DNA of 64,000 bases from Pacificispira spongiicola. GTDB lineage: Bacteria > Pseudomonadota > Alphaproteobacteria > UBA8366 > Aestuariispiraceae. A program made the translations under genes and the position numbers. Numbering within the stretch: the first letter of the stretch is position 1; each line of letters starts with the position of its first letter. This document shows positions 28,213 through 38,316 of the stretch, piece by piece. Under the pieces are notes generated by a model. The model saw nothing but the letters and a program-made list of their open reading frames with translations. It searched no databases and was not told where the DNA came from. The stretch lies in assembly GCF_012926505.1 (NCBI RefSeq), contig NZ_JABBNT010000003.1, positions 595,112 to 659,111 on the forward strand. Reading direction: 5' to 3'.

Positions 28213-30153
28213 TTACTTCCGGTTTTGACGCTGATCGATCAGGTTGTCGACCACGCCCGGATCGGCCAGCGTGGAGGTGTCCCCCAGGTTGGAGAATTCG
28301 TCTTCCGCGATCTTGCGCAGGATGCGGCGCATGATCTTGCCCGACCGGGTTTTCGGCAGGCCCGGCGCCCATTGCAGCCAGTCCGGGCTGGCGATCGGGC
28401 CGATTTCGTGGCGCACCCACTGCACCAGTTCCTTTTTCAGCGCATCCGTCGGTTCCACCCCGACATTCAGCGTGACATAGGCATAGATGCCCTGACCCTT
28501 GATGTCGTGCGGCGCGCCGACCACGGCGGCTTCGGCGACATCCTTGTGCAGAACCAACGCGCTTTCGACTTCCGCCGTGCCCATGCGGTGACCGGACACG
28601 TTGATCACGTCGTCGACGCGGCCCGTGATCCAGTAATAGCCGTCTTCGTCGCGGCGGCAGCCGTCCCCCGTGAAATACTTGCCGGGATAGGTGGTGAAAT
28701 AGGTCTGGACGAAGCGTTCGTGGTCGCCATAGACGGTGCGCATCTGGCCGGGCCAGCTTTCGCTGATGCACAGATTGCCTTCCGTCGCGCCGTCCAGGAC
28801 CTTGCCTTCGCCGTCGACGATTTCAGGCTGCACACCGAAGAACGGGCGGGTCGCCGATCCCGGCTTCAACGCCGTCGCGCCCGGCAGCGGGGTGATCAGG
28901 ATGCCGCCGGTTTCCGTCTGCCACCACGTATCGACGATGGGGCAGCGTTTCTTGCCGACCACTTCGTAATACCAGATCCAGGCTTCCGGGTTGATCGGTT
29001 CGCCGACCGACCCCAGCAGACGCAGGCTGTCCAGCTTGCACTTCTCCACCGGGGCGTTGCCTTCGCGCATCAGTGCGCGAATCGCGGTCGGCGCGGTGTA
29101 GAAGGTGTTGACTTGGTGCTTGTCGCAGACCTGCCAGAAGCGGGACGCGTCGGGATAGCTCGGCACCCCTTCGAACATCAGCGAGATCGCCCCGTTGGCC
29201 AGCGGGCCATAGACGATATAGCTGTGGCCGGTGACCCAGCCGACATCCGCCGTGCACCAATAGACATCGCCGTCGTGATAGTCGAAGACATATTCATGCG
29301 TCATGGAGGCATAGACCATGTAGCCGCCGGTCGTGTGCAGCACGCCCTTCGGTTTCCCGGTCGAGCCGGAGGTGTACAGGATGAACAGCGGGTCTTCCGC
29401 GTTCATTTCCTCGCACGGGCAGTCGGCGGAGGCCGCTTCCGTCGCTTCGTGGTACCAGATGTCCCGGTTGTCGACCCAGTTGATCGCGCTGCCGGTGCGC
29501 TTCACCACGACGCAGGTCTTGACCGACGGGCAGTTTGCCAGGGCTTCGTCCGCGTTGGCTTTCAGGGGGACTTTCTTGCCGCCGCGCAGGCCTTCATCCG
29601 ACGTGATGACGGCGACGCAATCGCTGTCCTGAATGCGTCCGGCCAGCGCATCCGGCGAAAAGCCGCCGAAGACGATGGAATGCACCGCGCCGATGCGCGC
29701 GCAAGCCAGCATGGCATAGGCCGCTTCCGGGATCATCGGCATATAAATGCAGACCCGGTCGCCTTTCTTCACGCCGCGCGCCTTCAGCACATTGGCGAGG
29801 CGGCAGACATGGCCGTGCAGATCGCGGTAGGTGATCTTGGCGTCGTCCGCCGGATCGTCACCTTCCCAAATGATCGCGGTCTGGTCTCCGCGCTTTTCCA
29901 GGTGACGATCAATGCAGTTATAGGCGGCGTTCAGCGTGCCGTCTTCGTACCATTTGATGGAAACGTTGTGCGGGTCGTAGCTGACATTCTTGACCTTGGT
30001 ATACGGCTTGAACCAATCGATCCGCTTGCCGTGGTCGCCCCAGAACCCGTCCGGGTCCTTGACCGACCGGTCGTACATTTCCTGATACTTGGCGTCGTCG
30101 ACCAGCGCGCGCGACGCGACCTCGGTCGGAACAGGAAAAATCTGTGCACTCAT
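28213..30153 (-). CDS. acs: Acetate-CoA ligase (acetyl-CoA synthetase)
   Basis: This 646-residue enzyme converts acetate, ATP and CoA to acetyl-CoA in the cytoplasm. It has the full AMP-forming ligase pattern: the P-loop [25 protein letters not shown], and the C-terminal [15 protein letters not shown] whose lysine is the known acetylation-control site. The ATG at 30153 follows GAGGGGGAA. Together with aacS nearby it suggests growth on short-chain acids. It is divergent from the Aer-like genes. Confidence 0.97.
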   Translation of the reverse strand: MSAQIFPVPTEVASRALVDDAKYQEMYDRSVKDPDGFWGDHGKRIDWFKPYTKVKNVSYDPHNVSIKWYEDGTLNAAYNCIDRHLEKRGDQTAIIWEGDDPADDAKITYRDLHGHVCRLANVLKARGVKKGDRVCIYMPMIPEAAYAMLACARIGAVHSIVFGGFSPDALAGRIQDSDCVAVITSDEGLRGGKKVPLKANADEALANCPSVKTCVVVKRTGSAINWVDNRDIWYHEATEAASADCPCEEMNAEDPLFILYTSGSTGKPKGVLHTTGGYMVYASMTHEYVFDYHDGDVYWCTADVGWVTGHSYIVYGPLANGAISLMFEGVPSYPDASRFWQVCDKHQVNTFYTAPTAIRALMREGNAPVEKCKLDSLRLLGSVGEPINPEAWIWYYEVVGKKRCPIVDTWWQTETGGILITPLPGATALKPGSATRPFFGVQPEIVDGEGKVLDGATEGNLCISESWPGQMRTVYGDHERFVQTYFTTYPGKYFTGDGCRRDEDGYYWITGRVDDVINVSGHRMGTAEVESALVLHKDVAEAAVVGAPHDIKGQGIYAYVTLNVGVEPTDALKKELVQWVRHEIGPIASPDWLQWAPGLPKTRSGKIMRRILRKIAEDEFSNLGDTSTLADPGVVDNLIDQRQNRK

Positions 30154-30504
30154 GTAGCGTTCCCCCTCACAAAGTACCGCCCACACGATCACTTCATGCG
30201 GCAGGCGGTGCGTTTCGCTGTTCGGATGTTACCGGCTGTCACGACGCCGGGCGGATTCTAAACGTCCGCTTCTTATCCAAGAATAGTGTCGACCATTTCA
30301 GACTTCAAATCGCAATTGGACCCTTCGTCGCATTGAATTGCAACTCGTTTGATGGATTCGAATTCCAGCAGATGGAAAAATCTCCGGATGCGACCCTGTG
30401 CCGCCATGTTTTCCTTCCGTGAATGGACATTGTTAACCTATTGTAAATAGACAAACAGGTACATGTGGGGAATCTGTGGGGACGTTTAATAAAGGAAGGC
30501 GGCC
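30154..30504. promoter_or_regulatory. Divergent acs / PAS-receptor gap
   Basis: This 351-bp region should carry promoters for acs (minus) and the Aer-like pair (plus). The DNA becomes AT-richer from about 30250. I see AAAGGAAGG before the GTG start at 30505, but no clear promoter pair, sigma-28 site or gene. Short inverted repeats here (such as TTCTT/AAGAA) are too weak to call. Confidence 0.3.
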
Positions 30505-31029
30505 GTGACGAAATATGCCGTACAGCCGACGGGGCGGGAGGTTTTTTTCGACGATGAAGGCATCATCGTATCGAAGACCGATCTGAAGGGGCGGATCACC
30601 TACGCCAACGACGTGTTCATCGATGTCGCCGGTTATTCGGAAGCCGAGTTGCTGGGCCAGCCGCATTCCATCGTTCGCCATCCCGATATGCCGCGCTGCG
30701 TGTTCAAGTTGCTGTGGGATGTTCTGCATGCCCGTCAGGAAATCTTCGCCTATGTGAAGAACATGACAAAATACGGCGATCATTATTGGGTTTTCGCCCA
30801 TGTCACCCCCAGCCTGAACGACAAGGGTGAGGTTATCAGCTATCACTCCAATCGGCGGGTGCCGACGCGTGAGGCTCTGGCGAAGATCGAACCGATCTAT
30901 CAGGCGCTGCTTGCCGAAGAACAACGCCATGCAAATGCGAAGGAAGGTATGAACGCCGCCTTTGCCGTCATGGTCGATACAATCAAAAACACGGGGATGG
31001 CCTATGAAGAGTTCGTCTTCACACTCTGA
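30505..31029 (+). CDS. PAS-domain sensor subunit of a split Aer-like receptor
   Basis: This 174-residue protein is an Aer-type PAS domain. It contains [20 protein letters not shown], the Aer hallmark [20 protein letters not shown] and [14 protein letters not shown]; Aer PAS domains bind FAD and sense redox or oxygen. There is no membrane segment. The start is a GTG preceded by AAAGGAAGG. The next gene, encoding the membrane and methyl-accepting parts, starts 26 bp before this one stops and in a different frame. The pair probably works as one receptor. Confidence 0.85.
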   Translation: MTKYAVQPTGREVFFDDEGIIVSKTDLKGRITYANDVFIDVAGYSEAELLGQPHSIVRHPDMPRCVFKLLWDVLHARQEIFAYVKNMTKYGDHYWVFAHVTPSLNDKGEVISYHSNRRVPTREALAKIEPIYQALLAEEQRHANAKEGMNAAFAVMVDTIKNTGMAYEEFVFTL

Positions 31030-32341
31030 ACGACGGCGGGCCGCTCGGCGCGGTTTGCTCTGGCAGGCGCAATGGACCGCCGCGATCGGCGCCGCCGTGG
31101 TTGTCGTCGGTACGCTGGTCGGGTTCCTCGTCGATCACACTGTAGGCGCGGGCATAACCTTGGTCGGGGTCTTGCCGGTCGTCTATTCGATCATGGTCGT
31201 GGTCAAGGCCGGTCGAGACATTGGCCGGATTTCGGCTGTCTGCCGACAGGTCGGGCTGGGCGATATGGAAGCGCGTGTGATCCCGATGCCCGATGCCGGT
31301 CGGATCGGCACTCTGGCGCGCCAGATCAATCATATGATCGATGTGACCGACGCCTTCGTGCGCGAGGCGGAGGCCTCTCTGAATCATGTGTCCAAGGGGA
31401 AATATTTCCGCCGCATTCTTTTGCGCGGCATGCCGGGCGAATACCGTCGATCGGCGCATTCCATCAATTCCGCCGTGGAATTCATGCAAGGCCGCGACGG
31501 CAAGGTTCGTTCCATGGCGGACGAATTTGAATCCGGCGTGAAGGGTGTCGTCGATGTGCTGGCCTCCTCGGCGACACAGATGAAATCCACCGCGGCGGGG
31601 ATGAGTCATCATGCCGCCGATGTCGGGCGCAAGACGGGCAGCGTCCGATCGACGGCGGAGGGCGCCACGAGCAATGTCGAAACCGTTGCCGCGGCGGCTG
31701 AGGAATTGGCGGCGTCGGTTCAGGAAATCACCCGATCCGTCGGTCATTCGAACGAGGCCGCCCAACGTGCGGTCACCGTGGCGGAGGAAGCGACGGCGGA
31801 GGTCGGCGGCCTGAAACAGGCGGCAGATCATATCGGCGACGTGGTCAGCCTGATCGCCGATATCGCGAACCAGACCAACCTTCTGGCGCTGAACGCGACG
31901 ATCGAGGCCGCCCGTGCGGGTGAGGCGGGCAAAGGCTTTGCCGTCGTGGCGAACGAGGTGAAAAACCTGGCCAATCAGACCGCCAATGCGACGGAGGAAA
32001 TCACCGCCCAGGTCGCACAGATGCAATCCGCGACCGGCTCGGCGGTCGGCGCCATCGAACGCATCGCCGAGGTTATTCAGGAAGTGCGGGATATCGCGAC
32101 GACGATTTCCGCGGCGGTCGAGGAGCAAAGCGCGGCGACCAGCGAGATCGCCCGCAATGTCCAGGAAGCCGCCCACGGTACGCGCGAAGTGTCCGAAACC
32201 GTGTCGGAAGTCAGCGTCAGCGCGGAAGAAACCGGGCGTGCCGCGAACGATGTCCTGGACGCCGCAAGCGAATTGTCGACCCAAGCAGACCGTCTGGGCG
32301 CATCGGTCGATACCTTCCTGAAGACCATGCGCGGCGGCTGA
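31004..32341 (+). CDS. Methyl-accepting chemotaxis protein, membrane/HAMP/signalling half of a split Aer-like receptor
   Basis: This 445-residue protein has two membrane segments close together ([20 protein letters not shown] and [19 protein letters not shown]), a HAMP-like linker, and a full MCP signalling domain with the hairpin tip [20 protein letters not shown]. There is almost no periplasmic part, so input must come from inside, fitting the PAS protein encoded just upstream. The ATG at 31004 follows GGGGATGG and overlaps the PAS gene by 26 bp. It would signal through CheA/CheW, which are not in this window. Confidence 0.9.
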   Translation: MKSSSSHSERRRAARRGLLWQAQWTAAIGAAVVVVGTLVGFLVDHTVGAGITLVGVLPVVYSIMVVVKAGRDIGRISAVCRQVGLGDMEARVIPMPDAGRIGTLARQINHMIDVTDAFVREAEASLNHVSKGKYFRRILLRGMPGEYRRSAHSINSAVEFMQGRDGKVRSMADEFESGVKGVVDVLASSATQMKSTAAGMSHHAADVGRKTGSVRSTAEGATSNVETVAAAAEELAASVQEITRSVGHSNEAAQRAVTVAEEATAEVGGLKQAADHIGDVVSLIADIANQTNLLALNATIEAARAGEAGKGFAVVANEVKNLANQTANATEEITAQVAQMQSATGSAVGAIERIAEVIQEVRDIATTISAAVEEQSAATSEIARNVQEAAHGTREVSETVSEVSVSAEETGRAANDVLDAASELSTQADRLGASVDTFLKTMRGG

Positions 32342-32358
32342 GCCGGCGACTGTCTTTC

Positions 32359-32391
32359 CCGCGTTAGCCCGCCTTTCCGCGTTAGCCCGCC
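32359..32391. repeat. Short tandem repeat at the glpK stop
   Basis: CCGCGTTAGCCCGCC occurs at 32359-32373 and again at 32377-32391, period 18, joined by TTT. The second copy contains the glpK stop codon and the last codons, so the first copy looks like a small duplication of the gene's 3' end. Confidence 0.7.
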
Positions 32392-33878
32392 GTTAGGGTG
32401 CGGCGTACGGCATCGCGCCAGCCAGCCTTGCGGCGCTTTCGGGTTTCGGCATCCATCGTCGGTTCGAACCGGTGGTCCAGACGCCAGCTTTTTGCGAAAC
32501 CGTCGCGGCCGGGCCAGATGCCGGCCTGCCGTCCGGCCAGCCACGCCGCGCCCAGGGCCGTCGTTTCCAGCACCTGCGGTCGGTCGACCGGCGCGTCCAG
32601 GATGTCCGCGATCTGTTGCAGGACAAGGTCGCTGGCCGTCATGCCGCCATCGACGCGCAGGACGGTTTCCGCCCCTTCCGATTCCGGCCAATCGCCATGC
32701 ATGGCGTCCAACAGGTCGCCGGTTTGGAAGGCGACGGATTCCAGCGCGGCCCAGGCAAGCTCCGCCGGGCCGGTCGCCCGGGTCAGTCCGTATAGCGCGC
32801 CGCGCGCCTCCGCATCCCAATGCGGTGCGCCCAGACCGGTAAAGGCCGGAACCAGATAGACGGCCTGGTTAGGGTCGCGTTGCCGCGCCAGATCGCCGAC
32901 CTGATCCGATCGTTCGATGAGGCCCAACCCGTCGCGCAGCCATTGCACGGCGGCCCCGGCAACGAAGATCGACCCTTCCAGGGCATAGGTCGGCACCCCA
33001 TTCAGGCGATAGGCGACCGTGGTCAGCAGGCGGTTTTGCGAGGCGCAGGCGGTTTCCCCGGTATTCAACAGGGCGAAACAGCCGGTGCCATAGGTCGATT
33101 TCATCGATCCGGGGGTGAAGCAGGCCTGGCCCATGACGGCGGCTTGCTGATCCCCCGCGACACCGCGGATCGGCACCGGCACGCCCAGGATCTCCGGCAG
33201 GGTCGTGCCGAATTCGGCGGCGCTGTCCAACACATCCGGCATCATGGACCGCGGGACCCGGAACAGCCGCAGCAGATCGTCGTCCCAGTCCTGGCGGTGA
33301 ATGTCGAACAGATTGGTGCGCGAGGCGTTGGTCGCGTCGGTCGCATGGACCGTGCCGCCTGTCAGATGCCAGATAACCCAGCTGTCCACCGTGCCGAAGG
33401 CGAGCTTTCCCGCCGCCGCCTTTTCCCGCGCACCGTCCACGTGATCCAGAATCCAAGAGGCCTTGGTCGCGGAGAAATACGGGTCGAGCAACAGCCCGGT
33501 CTTCGCGGTGACCTCCGCCTCGACCCCCTCGGCGCGCAGGGTCGCGCAGGTTTCCGCCGTGCGGCGGTCCTGCCACACGATGGCGCGATGCAACGCCTTG
33601 CCGGTTTCCCGATCCCAGACGACGGTGGTTTCCCGCTGATTGGTGATGCCGATTCCGCCGAGCGCGGAAGCTTCCACGCCGGCATCGGTCAGGGCTTGAC
33701 GCATCGTGTCGATCGATGTGCGGATCAGATCGTCCGCTTCGTGTTCGACATAGCCTGAATTCGGGAAATGCTGCGCGAATTCCTGCTGGCCCGTGCCGAT
33801 CAGCCGATAGTCGCCGTCAAAGACCAGCGAGCGTGTCGATGTCGTTCCCTGATCCAGGGCCAAAATCGGCCCTGTCAT
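32382..33878 (-). CDS. glpK: Glycerol kinase
   Basis: This 498-residue FGGY-family kinase phosphorylates glycerol to glycerol 3-phosphate. It shows the N-terminal phosphate-binding motif [16 protein letters not shown], the FGGY signature region [17 protein letters not shown], and [17 protein letters not shown] near the C-terminus. Length is normal. The gene lies 24 bp after glpD on the minus strand, and glpR-glpD-glpK probably form one operon facing away from the glycerol importer. It ends in a small tandem repeat. Confidence 0.96.
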   Translation of the reverse strand: MTGPILALDQGTTSTRSLVFDGDYRLIGTGQQEFAQHFPNSGYVEHEADDLIRTSIDTMRQALTDAGVEASALGGIGITNQRETTVVWDRETGKALHRAIVWQDRRTAETCATLRAEGVEAEVTAKTGLLLDPYFSATKASWILDHVDGAREKAAAGKLAFGTVDSWVIWHLTGGTVHATDATNASRTNLFDIHRQDWDDDLLRLFRVPRSMMPDVLDSAAEFGTTLPEILGVPVPIRGVAGDQQAAVMGQACFTPGSMKSTYGTGCFALLNTGETACASQNRLLTTVAYRLNGVPTYALEGSIFVAGAAVQWLRDGLGLIERSDQVGDLARQRDPNQAVYLVPAFTGLGAPHWDAEARGALYGLTRATGPAELAWAALESVAFQTGDLLDAMHGDWPESEGAETVLRVDGGMTASDLVLQQIADILDAPVDRPQVLETTALGAAWLAGRQAGIWPGRDGFAKSWRLDHRFEPTMDAETRKRRKAGWRDAVRRTLTAG

Positions 33879-33902
33879 AGAATCCCCGCCATGGGACGTT
33901 CC

Positions 33903-35396
33903 TCACCCGTTGTCCTGCATCCAGCGGTCCAGGTTACCGGCTTCGTCCTTGGTCAGGCGCAGGCCCATCTTGGTCCGGCGCCAAAGAACGTCTTCCGCCG
34001 TCCTGGCCCATTCTTTTTCCATCAAGTAGCGAACTTCCGCTTCAAACAAATCCGCCCCGAAACAGTGCCCCAATCCGTCCGGACGGTCCAGGATCACCGC
34101 TGCCGCCGTGCCATAGTGCCGGATCAGACGGTCGATCGTTCGGTCGCCCAAGGACGGTTGTTTCGCGACATAGGATTTTCGGATCTCGTCGATATCGGCG
34201 ACGCGGAAATCTCCGCCGGGCAGCGCGGCGCTTTCCGTCCAGACCGGCCCTTTGCGGCCCAGGAAGGTTTCGACCTTTTCCATCATGCTTTCCGCGAGAC
34301 GGCGATAGGTCGTGATCTTGCCGCCGAAGATGTTGATCAGGGGCGGGCCGCCTGGAACCTCGTCCGCGCGCAGGACATAGTCGCGGGTCGCTTCCTGGGC
34401 GGCCCCCGCACCGTCGTCGTAGAGGGGACGGACGCCGGAATAGGTCCAAACGATGTCGTCGCGCGTGATCCGCCGGTCGAAATACCCATTCGCGCCCGCG
34501 ATCAAATAATCGACTTCCTCGTCGCTGATCCCGAAATGATCCAGATCGCCGTCGAAATCCCGGTCGGTCGTGCCGATCAGGGTGAAATCCTGCTCATACG
34601 GGATGGCGAAGAAGATGCGTTTGTCCGCATTCTGGAAGATGTAGCAACGGTCGTGATCGTACAGTTTGCGGGTCACGATGTGACTGCCCTGAACCAGCCG
34701 GACATTATGCGCACCGTTGTCGCCGAGGGATCGGTTCAGGATGTGATCGACCCAGGGGCCGCCCGCATTGATCACCAGTTTCGCCGTAACCGTTTGTTCG
34801 GTGCCGTTGGCGACATCCTTCAAGTCGATGTGCCACAAACCATCGTCGCGACGCAGGCCGGTGCATTCCGTACGCGTCATGATATCCGCGCCGCGGTCGG
34901 CGGCGTCGCGGGCGTTCAGAACGGTCAGGCGCGCGTCCTGAACCCAACAATCCGAATATTCGAATCCCGTGGTAAATTCCGGCTTCAACGGCTCGCCCGC
35001 CGCGTCGCGACGCAGGTCCAGCGCCTTCGTCGGCGGCAGCCGTTTCCGCCCGCCCAGATGATCGTACAGAAACAGGCCCAGGCGCAGGAACCAGGCGGGG
35101 CGCAAGCCGCTGTGATGCGGCAGGACGAAACGCAGCGGCCAGATGATATGCGGTGCATTCGCCCACAGGCGTTCGCGTTCCATCAGGGATTCGCGCACAA
35201 GCCGGAATTCGTAATGTTCCAGATAGCGCAATCCGCCATGGATCAGTTTTGTCGAGCCGGAGGATGTGCCGCTGGCAAGATCGTTCTTTTCGCACAGGCC
35301 GACGGAATAGCCGCGCCCCACCGCATCGCGGGCGATGCCGCATCCGTTGATGCCGCCGCCGATGACGAAAATATCGTAAACCCGATCCGCGCTCAT
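33903..35396 (-). CDS. glpD: Aerobic glycerol-3-phosphate dehydrogenase
   Basis: This 497-residue flavoprotein oxidises glycerol 3-phosphate to dihydroxyacetone phosphate at the inner membrane and passes electrons to quinone. The FAD-binding motif IFVIGGGINGCGIARDA is at the N-terminus, followed by EKNDLASGTSSGSTKLIHGG, and the substrate region TYSGVRPLYDD is present. Its start overlaps the glpR stop by four bases (ATGA), so the two are coupled. It sits between glpR and glpK. Confidence 0.96.
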   Translation of the reverse strand: MSADRVYDIFVIGGGINGCGIARDAVGRGYSVGLCEKNDLASGTSSGSTKLIHGGLRYLEHYEFRLVRESLMERERLWANAPHIIWPLRFVLPHHSGLRPAWFLRLGLFLYDHLGGRKRLPPTKALDLRRDAAGEPLKPEFTTGFEYSDCWVQDARLTVLNARDAADRGADIMTRTECTGLRRDDGLWHIDLKDVANGTEQTVTAKLVINAGGPWVDHILNRSLGDNGAHNVRLVQGSHIVTRKLYDHDRCYIFQNADKRIFFAIPYEQDFTLIGTTDRDFDGDLDHFGISDEEVDYLIAGANGYFDRRITRDDIVWTYSGVRPLYDDGAGAAQEATRDYVLRADEVPGGPPLINIFGGKITTYRRLAESMMEKVETFLGRKGPVWTESAALPGGDFRVADIDEIRKSYVAKQPSLGDRTIDRLIRHYGTAAAVILDRPDGLGHCFGADLFEAEVRYLMEKEWARTAEDVLWRRTKMGLRLTKDEAGNLDRWMQDNG

Positions 35397-36223
35397 ACGC
35401 CGACGTCTCCCGCATTCCGGTCGACGGGATCGTCGGTTTCCTCCAGCCCCTCGTCTGCGTCGAAACAGGTTTCGACCTGAATGCCGTTCTGACGGCAGAT
35501 ATCGGCCAGGGCGTCGGGCAAAGGCCGGTCCGTGACGAAGATGTCGATTTCCGCAAGCTGCGCGATCTGGACCGGGGCGCTGCGTCCGAATTTCATCCGG
35601 TCGGCCACCAGGATCGTCTTGCGTGCCTGCCGGATGATTTCCTGCGATACCCGCACTTCCCGATAGTCGTAATCCAGAATCGCCCCGTCCGCATCGATCG
35701 CGGATGCGCCGATCACCGCGTAATCCACCCGAAACTGACGCATGAATTCGACCGCCGATTCCCCAACGATACCACCGTCGGACGGGCGCACGATGCCGCC
35801 GGCAATGATGACTTCCGTTCCCTGAACACCGCGCAGGATATTCGCGACATTGATGTTGTTTGTGACAGCCATGATGCCGCGGTGTTGACGCATGGCCAGC
35901 GCGACCTGTTCGGTCGTCGTGCCGATGTTCAGGATGACGGAACTGTTGTCCGGGATCAGCGACGCGGCACGTTCGCCGATGCGCTGTTTTTCATCCGCCG
36001 CCAGGGATCGGCGCGAATGATAGGCAAGGTTGCTGGCGCCCGATGGATACAGGGCGCCGCCGTGAACCCGCTGCAGCAGTTTGCGGTCGCTTAGGTCGTT
36101 CAGGTCCTTACGGATCGTTTGCACGGAAACGTCGAAGGCCACGGCCAGCGCATCCACCTGCACCCGGCCATCCTGTCGGGCCTGCGCCAGAATCTGCGCA
36201 TGTCTGGGCGGCAACGCCTCCAT
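35393..36223 (-). CDS. glpR: DeoR-family repressor GlpR
   Basis: This 276-residue protein has a DeoR-type N-terminal helix-turn-helix (LAVAFDVSVQTIRKDLNDLS) and a C-terminal sugar-phosphate-binding domain (NIGTTTEQVALAM, VIGASAIDADGAILDYDYRE). GlpR repressors release DNA when glycerol 3-phosphate binds. The ATG follows GGGAGG. It is divergent from glpV, and TTTCG boxes cluster in the 179-bp gap, so it should control both operons. It ends with an acidic tail. Confidence 0.92.
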   Translation of the reverse strand: MEALPPRHAQILAQARQDGRVQVDALAVAFDVSVQTIRKDLNDLSDRKLLQRVHGGALYPSGASNLAYHSRRSLAADEKQRIGERAASLIPDNSSVILNIGTTTEQVALAMRQHRGIMAVTNNINVANILRGVQGTEVIIAGGIVRPSDGGIVGESAVEFMRQFRVDYAVIGASAIDADGAILDYDYREVRVSQEIIRQARKTILVADRMKFGRSAPVQIAQLAEIDIFVTDRPLPDALADICRQNGIQVETCFDADEGLEETDDPVDRNAGDVGV

Positions 36224-36235
36224 AATCCTCCCGCC

Positions 36236-36379
36236 TTTCGTTTTCTTTCGTTTTTATTTTCGCATTGCACAATAAGCGCGTATCAGGGCCATTATCTCCC
36301 CGATATGCACCCAAAAACAACTATTTTATTTTCGTATTGACGCGTTTTTAGTTTCGTTTGATAGTGGTCGCATAACGAA
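36236..36379. promoter_or_regulatory. Divergent glp promoter with clustered TTTCG boxes
   Basis: TTTCG occurs at 36236, 36246 and 36258 near glpR, and at 36330 and 36352 near glpV, with an inverted AACGAA at 36374-36379. DeoR-family repressors often bind repeated TTTCGTTT-like boxes, so these are candidate GlpR sites. A plausible glpV promoter is TTGACG (36337-36342), 17 bases, GATAGT (36360-36365), with one box in its spacer. Confidence 0.65.
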
Positions 36380-36402
36380 TAAATCTAGGGAGGTAACTTA
36401 AA

Positions 36403-38139
36403 ATGCGAAGAGGACTGATCGCGTCTGTTGCGATCGTCGCGGTGATGGCCGTTACCGGTGCCGCACAGGCCGGAGAAGCCGAAGCCGAAAAGTGGATCGA
36501 TAGCGAATTTCAGCCGTCGGCCCTGACGAAAGACCAGCAGATGGAAGAGATGGAATGGTTCATCAAGGCTGCTGAACCGTTCAAGGGGATGGAGATCAAC
36601 GTACTCTCCGAAACCATTCCGACGCATGAATACGAGTCCAAGGTTCTCACCAAAGCGTTCGAAGAAATTACGGGAATCAAGGTCAACCATCAGCTTCTCG
36701 GCGAAGGGGAAGTGGTGCAGGCGGTTCAGACGCAGATGCAGACGAACCGGAACCTGTATGACGCCTATGTCAATGACAGCGATCTGATCGGCACGCATTC
36801 GCGCCTGCAGCTTGCGGTTAACCTGTCCGACTTCATGGCGGGCGACGGCAAGGACGTCACCAACCCGATGTTGGATTTGGACGACTTCATGGGCCGGTCC
36901 TTCACCACCGGGCCGGACGGCAAGCTGTACCAGCTGCCGGATCAGCAGTTCGCGAACCTGTATTGGTTCCGCAAGGACTGGTTCGACCGCCCGGAGATCA
37001 AATCCGCGTTCAAGGAAAAATACGGCTACGAACTGGGCGTTCCGGTTAACTGGTCGGCCTATGAGGATATCGCCGAATTCTTCACCAACGATGTGAAGGA
37101 AATCGACGGCGTCCGCGTTTATGGCCACATGGATTACGGCAAGCGCGCGCCCGATCTGGGCTGGCGTATGACCGATGCGTGGCTGTCCATGGCCGGTGCC
37201 GGGTCCAAGGGCCTGCCGAACGGTCGCCCGATCGACGAATGGGGCATCCGCATGGAAGCCGACAGCTGCAACCCGTCCGGCGCGTCCGTCAGCCGCGGCG
37301 GTGCGACCAACGGCCCGGCCGCGGTCTATGCAATCCGCAAATGGGACGAATGGCTGCGTCAGTATGCGCCTCCGGGGGCTGCCGATTATGACTTCTATCA
37401 GTCCCTCCCGGCGTTGAGCCAGGGTAACGTGGCCCAGCAGATATTCTGGTATACGGCGTTCACCGCGTCCATGGTCGCGCCGAAATCGGACGGCAACAAT
37501 ACGGTCGACGACGAAGGCACGCCGCTGTGGCGCATGGCCCCGTCGCCGCACGGCCCGTATTGGGAAGAAGGCCAGAAGCTCGGCTATCAGGACACGGGTT
37601 CCTGGACGCTGTTCAAGTCGACCCCGCTGGATCGCCAGAAGGCGGCCTGGCTGTATGCTCAGTTCGTCGTGTCCAAGACCGTCGACGTCCGCAAGAGCCA
37701 TGTCGGCATCACCTTCATCCGCGACAGCACGGTGCGGCATGAAAGCTTTACCGAACGTGCACCGAAGCTCGGTGGCTTGGTTGAGTTCTATCGGTCCCCG
37801 GACCGCGTGAACTGGACCCCGACCGGCGTCAACGTTCCCGACTACCCCAAGCTTGCCCAGCTCTGGTGGCAGAATATCGGTGACGTGAACTCCGGTACCT
37901 TTACCCCTCAGGAAGCCATGGACCGTCTCGCCGGTGAGATGGATCAGGTTATGTCCCGCATGCAGCGGGCGGACGAAGCCAACAACACCTATGGCGGTTG
38001 TGGCCCGCGTCTGAACGAGGAAAAGGACCCGAGCGAATGGCTCGGCAAGGGCGGCGCGAAGGCGAAACTCGCCAACGAAAAGCCGCAGGGCGAAACCGTC
38101 AACTATGACGAACTCGTCAAACGCTGGGCGTCCAATTGA
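36403..38139 (+). CDS. glpV: Glycerol ABC transporter substrate-binding protein GlpV
   Basis: This 578-residue periplasmic protein has a Sec signal peptide (MRRGLIASVAIVAVMAVTGA, cut after AQA). It is larger than most sugar-binding proteins, as is usual for GlpV. The mature part has binding-protein features such as SETIPTHEYESKVLTKAFEE and KLYQLPDQQFANLYWFRKDW. The ATG follows GGGAGG. Genes for two ATPases, two permeases and a DUF2160 protein follow in the order known for the GlpSTPQV glycerol system, and glpK/glpD/glpR are next door, so glycerol is the likely ligand. Confidence 0.93.
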   Translation: MRRGLIASVAIVAVMAVTGAAQAGEAEAEKWIDSEFQPSALTKDQQMEEMEWFIKAAEPFKGMEINVLSETIPTHEYESKVLTKAFEEITGIKVNHQLLGEGEVVQAVQTQMQTNRNLYDAYVNDSDLIGTHSRLQLAVNLSDFMAGDGKDVTNPMLDLDDFMGRSFTTGPDGKLYQLPDQQFANLYWFRKDWFDRPEIKSAFKEKYGYELGVPVNWSAYEDIAEFFTNDVKEIDGVRVYGHMDYGKRAPDLGWRMTDAWLSMAGAGSKGLPNGRPIDEWGIRMEADSCNPSGASVSRGGATNGPAAVYAIRKWDEWLRQYAPPGAADYDFYQSLPALSQGNVAQQIFWYTAFTASMVAPKSDGNNTVDDEGTPLWRMAPSPHGPYWEEGQKLGYQDTGSWTLFKSTPLDRQKAAWLYAQFVVSKTVDVRKSHVGITFIRDSTVRHESFTERAPKLGGLVEFYRSPDRVNWTPTGVNVPDYPKLAQLWWQNIGDVNSGTFTPQEAMDRLAGEMDQVMSRMQRADEANNTYGGCGPRLNEEKDPSEWLGKGGAKAKLANEKPQGETVNYDELVKRWASN

Positions 38140-38154
38140 GGTGACGCGTAAGGA

Positions 38155-38182
38155 CCGGCCCGGGGACCTCACCCCGGGCCGG
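38155..38182. terminator. Intercistronic hairpin after glpV
   Basis: CCGGCCCGGGG (38155-38165) and CCCCGGGCCGG (38172-38182) form a perfect 11-bp stem with a 6-base loop. It follows glpV directly and precedes glpS by about 135 bp. It probably protects the glpV message or reduces read-through, so the binding protein is made in excess. Confidence 0.65.
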
Positions 38183-38316
38183 ACCTTTCCGTGGTATAAT
38201 TCGCCAATCGCTTTCTTTCGTCGATTTTCGAAATGATTGATCACCGCCCCGGCGACCCGGCAGGGACGTCTGACCAAGGGTGTCAGTTGGGGGCAACCGC
38301 GTAGGATCGGTACGGT

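Noticed and set aside
30960..31030. Reading the split Aer gene as a broken pseudogene
   Set aside because: Both halves are complete domains with their own start signals; the second has a plausible ribosome binding site, so two coupled genes are more likely.
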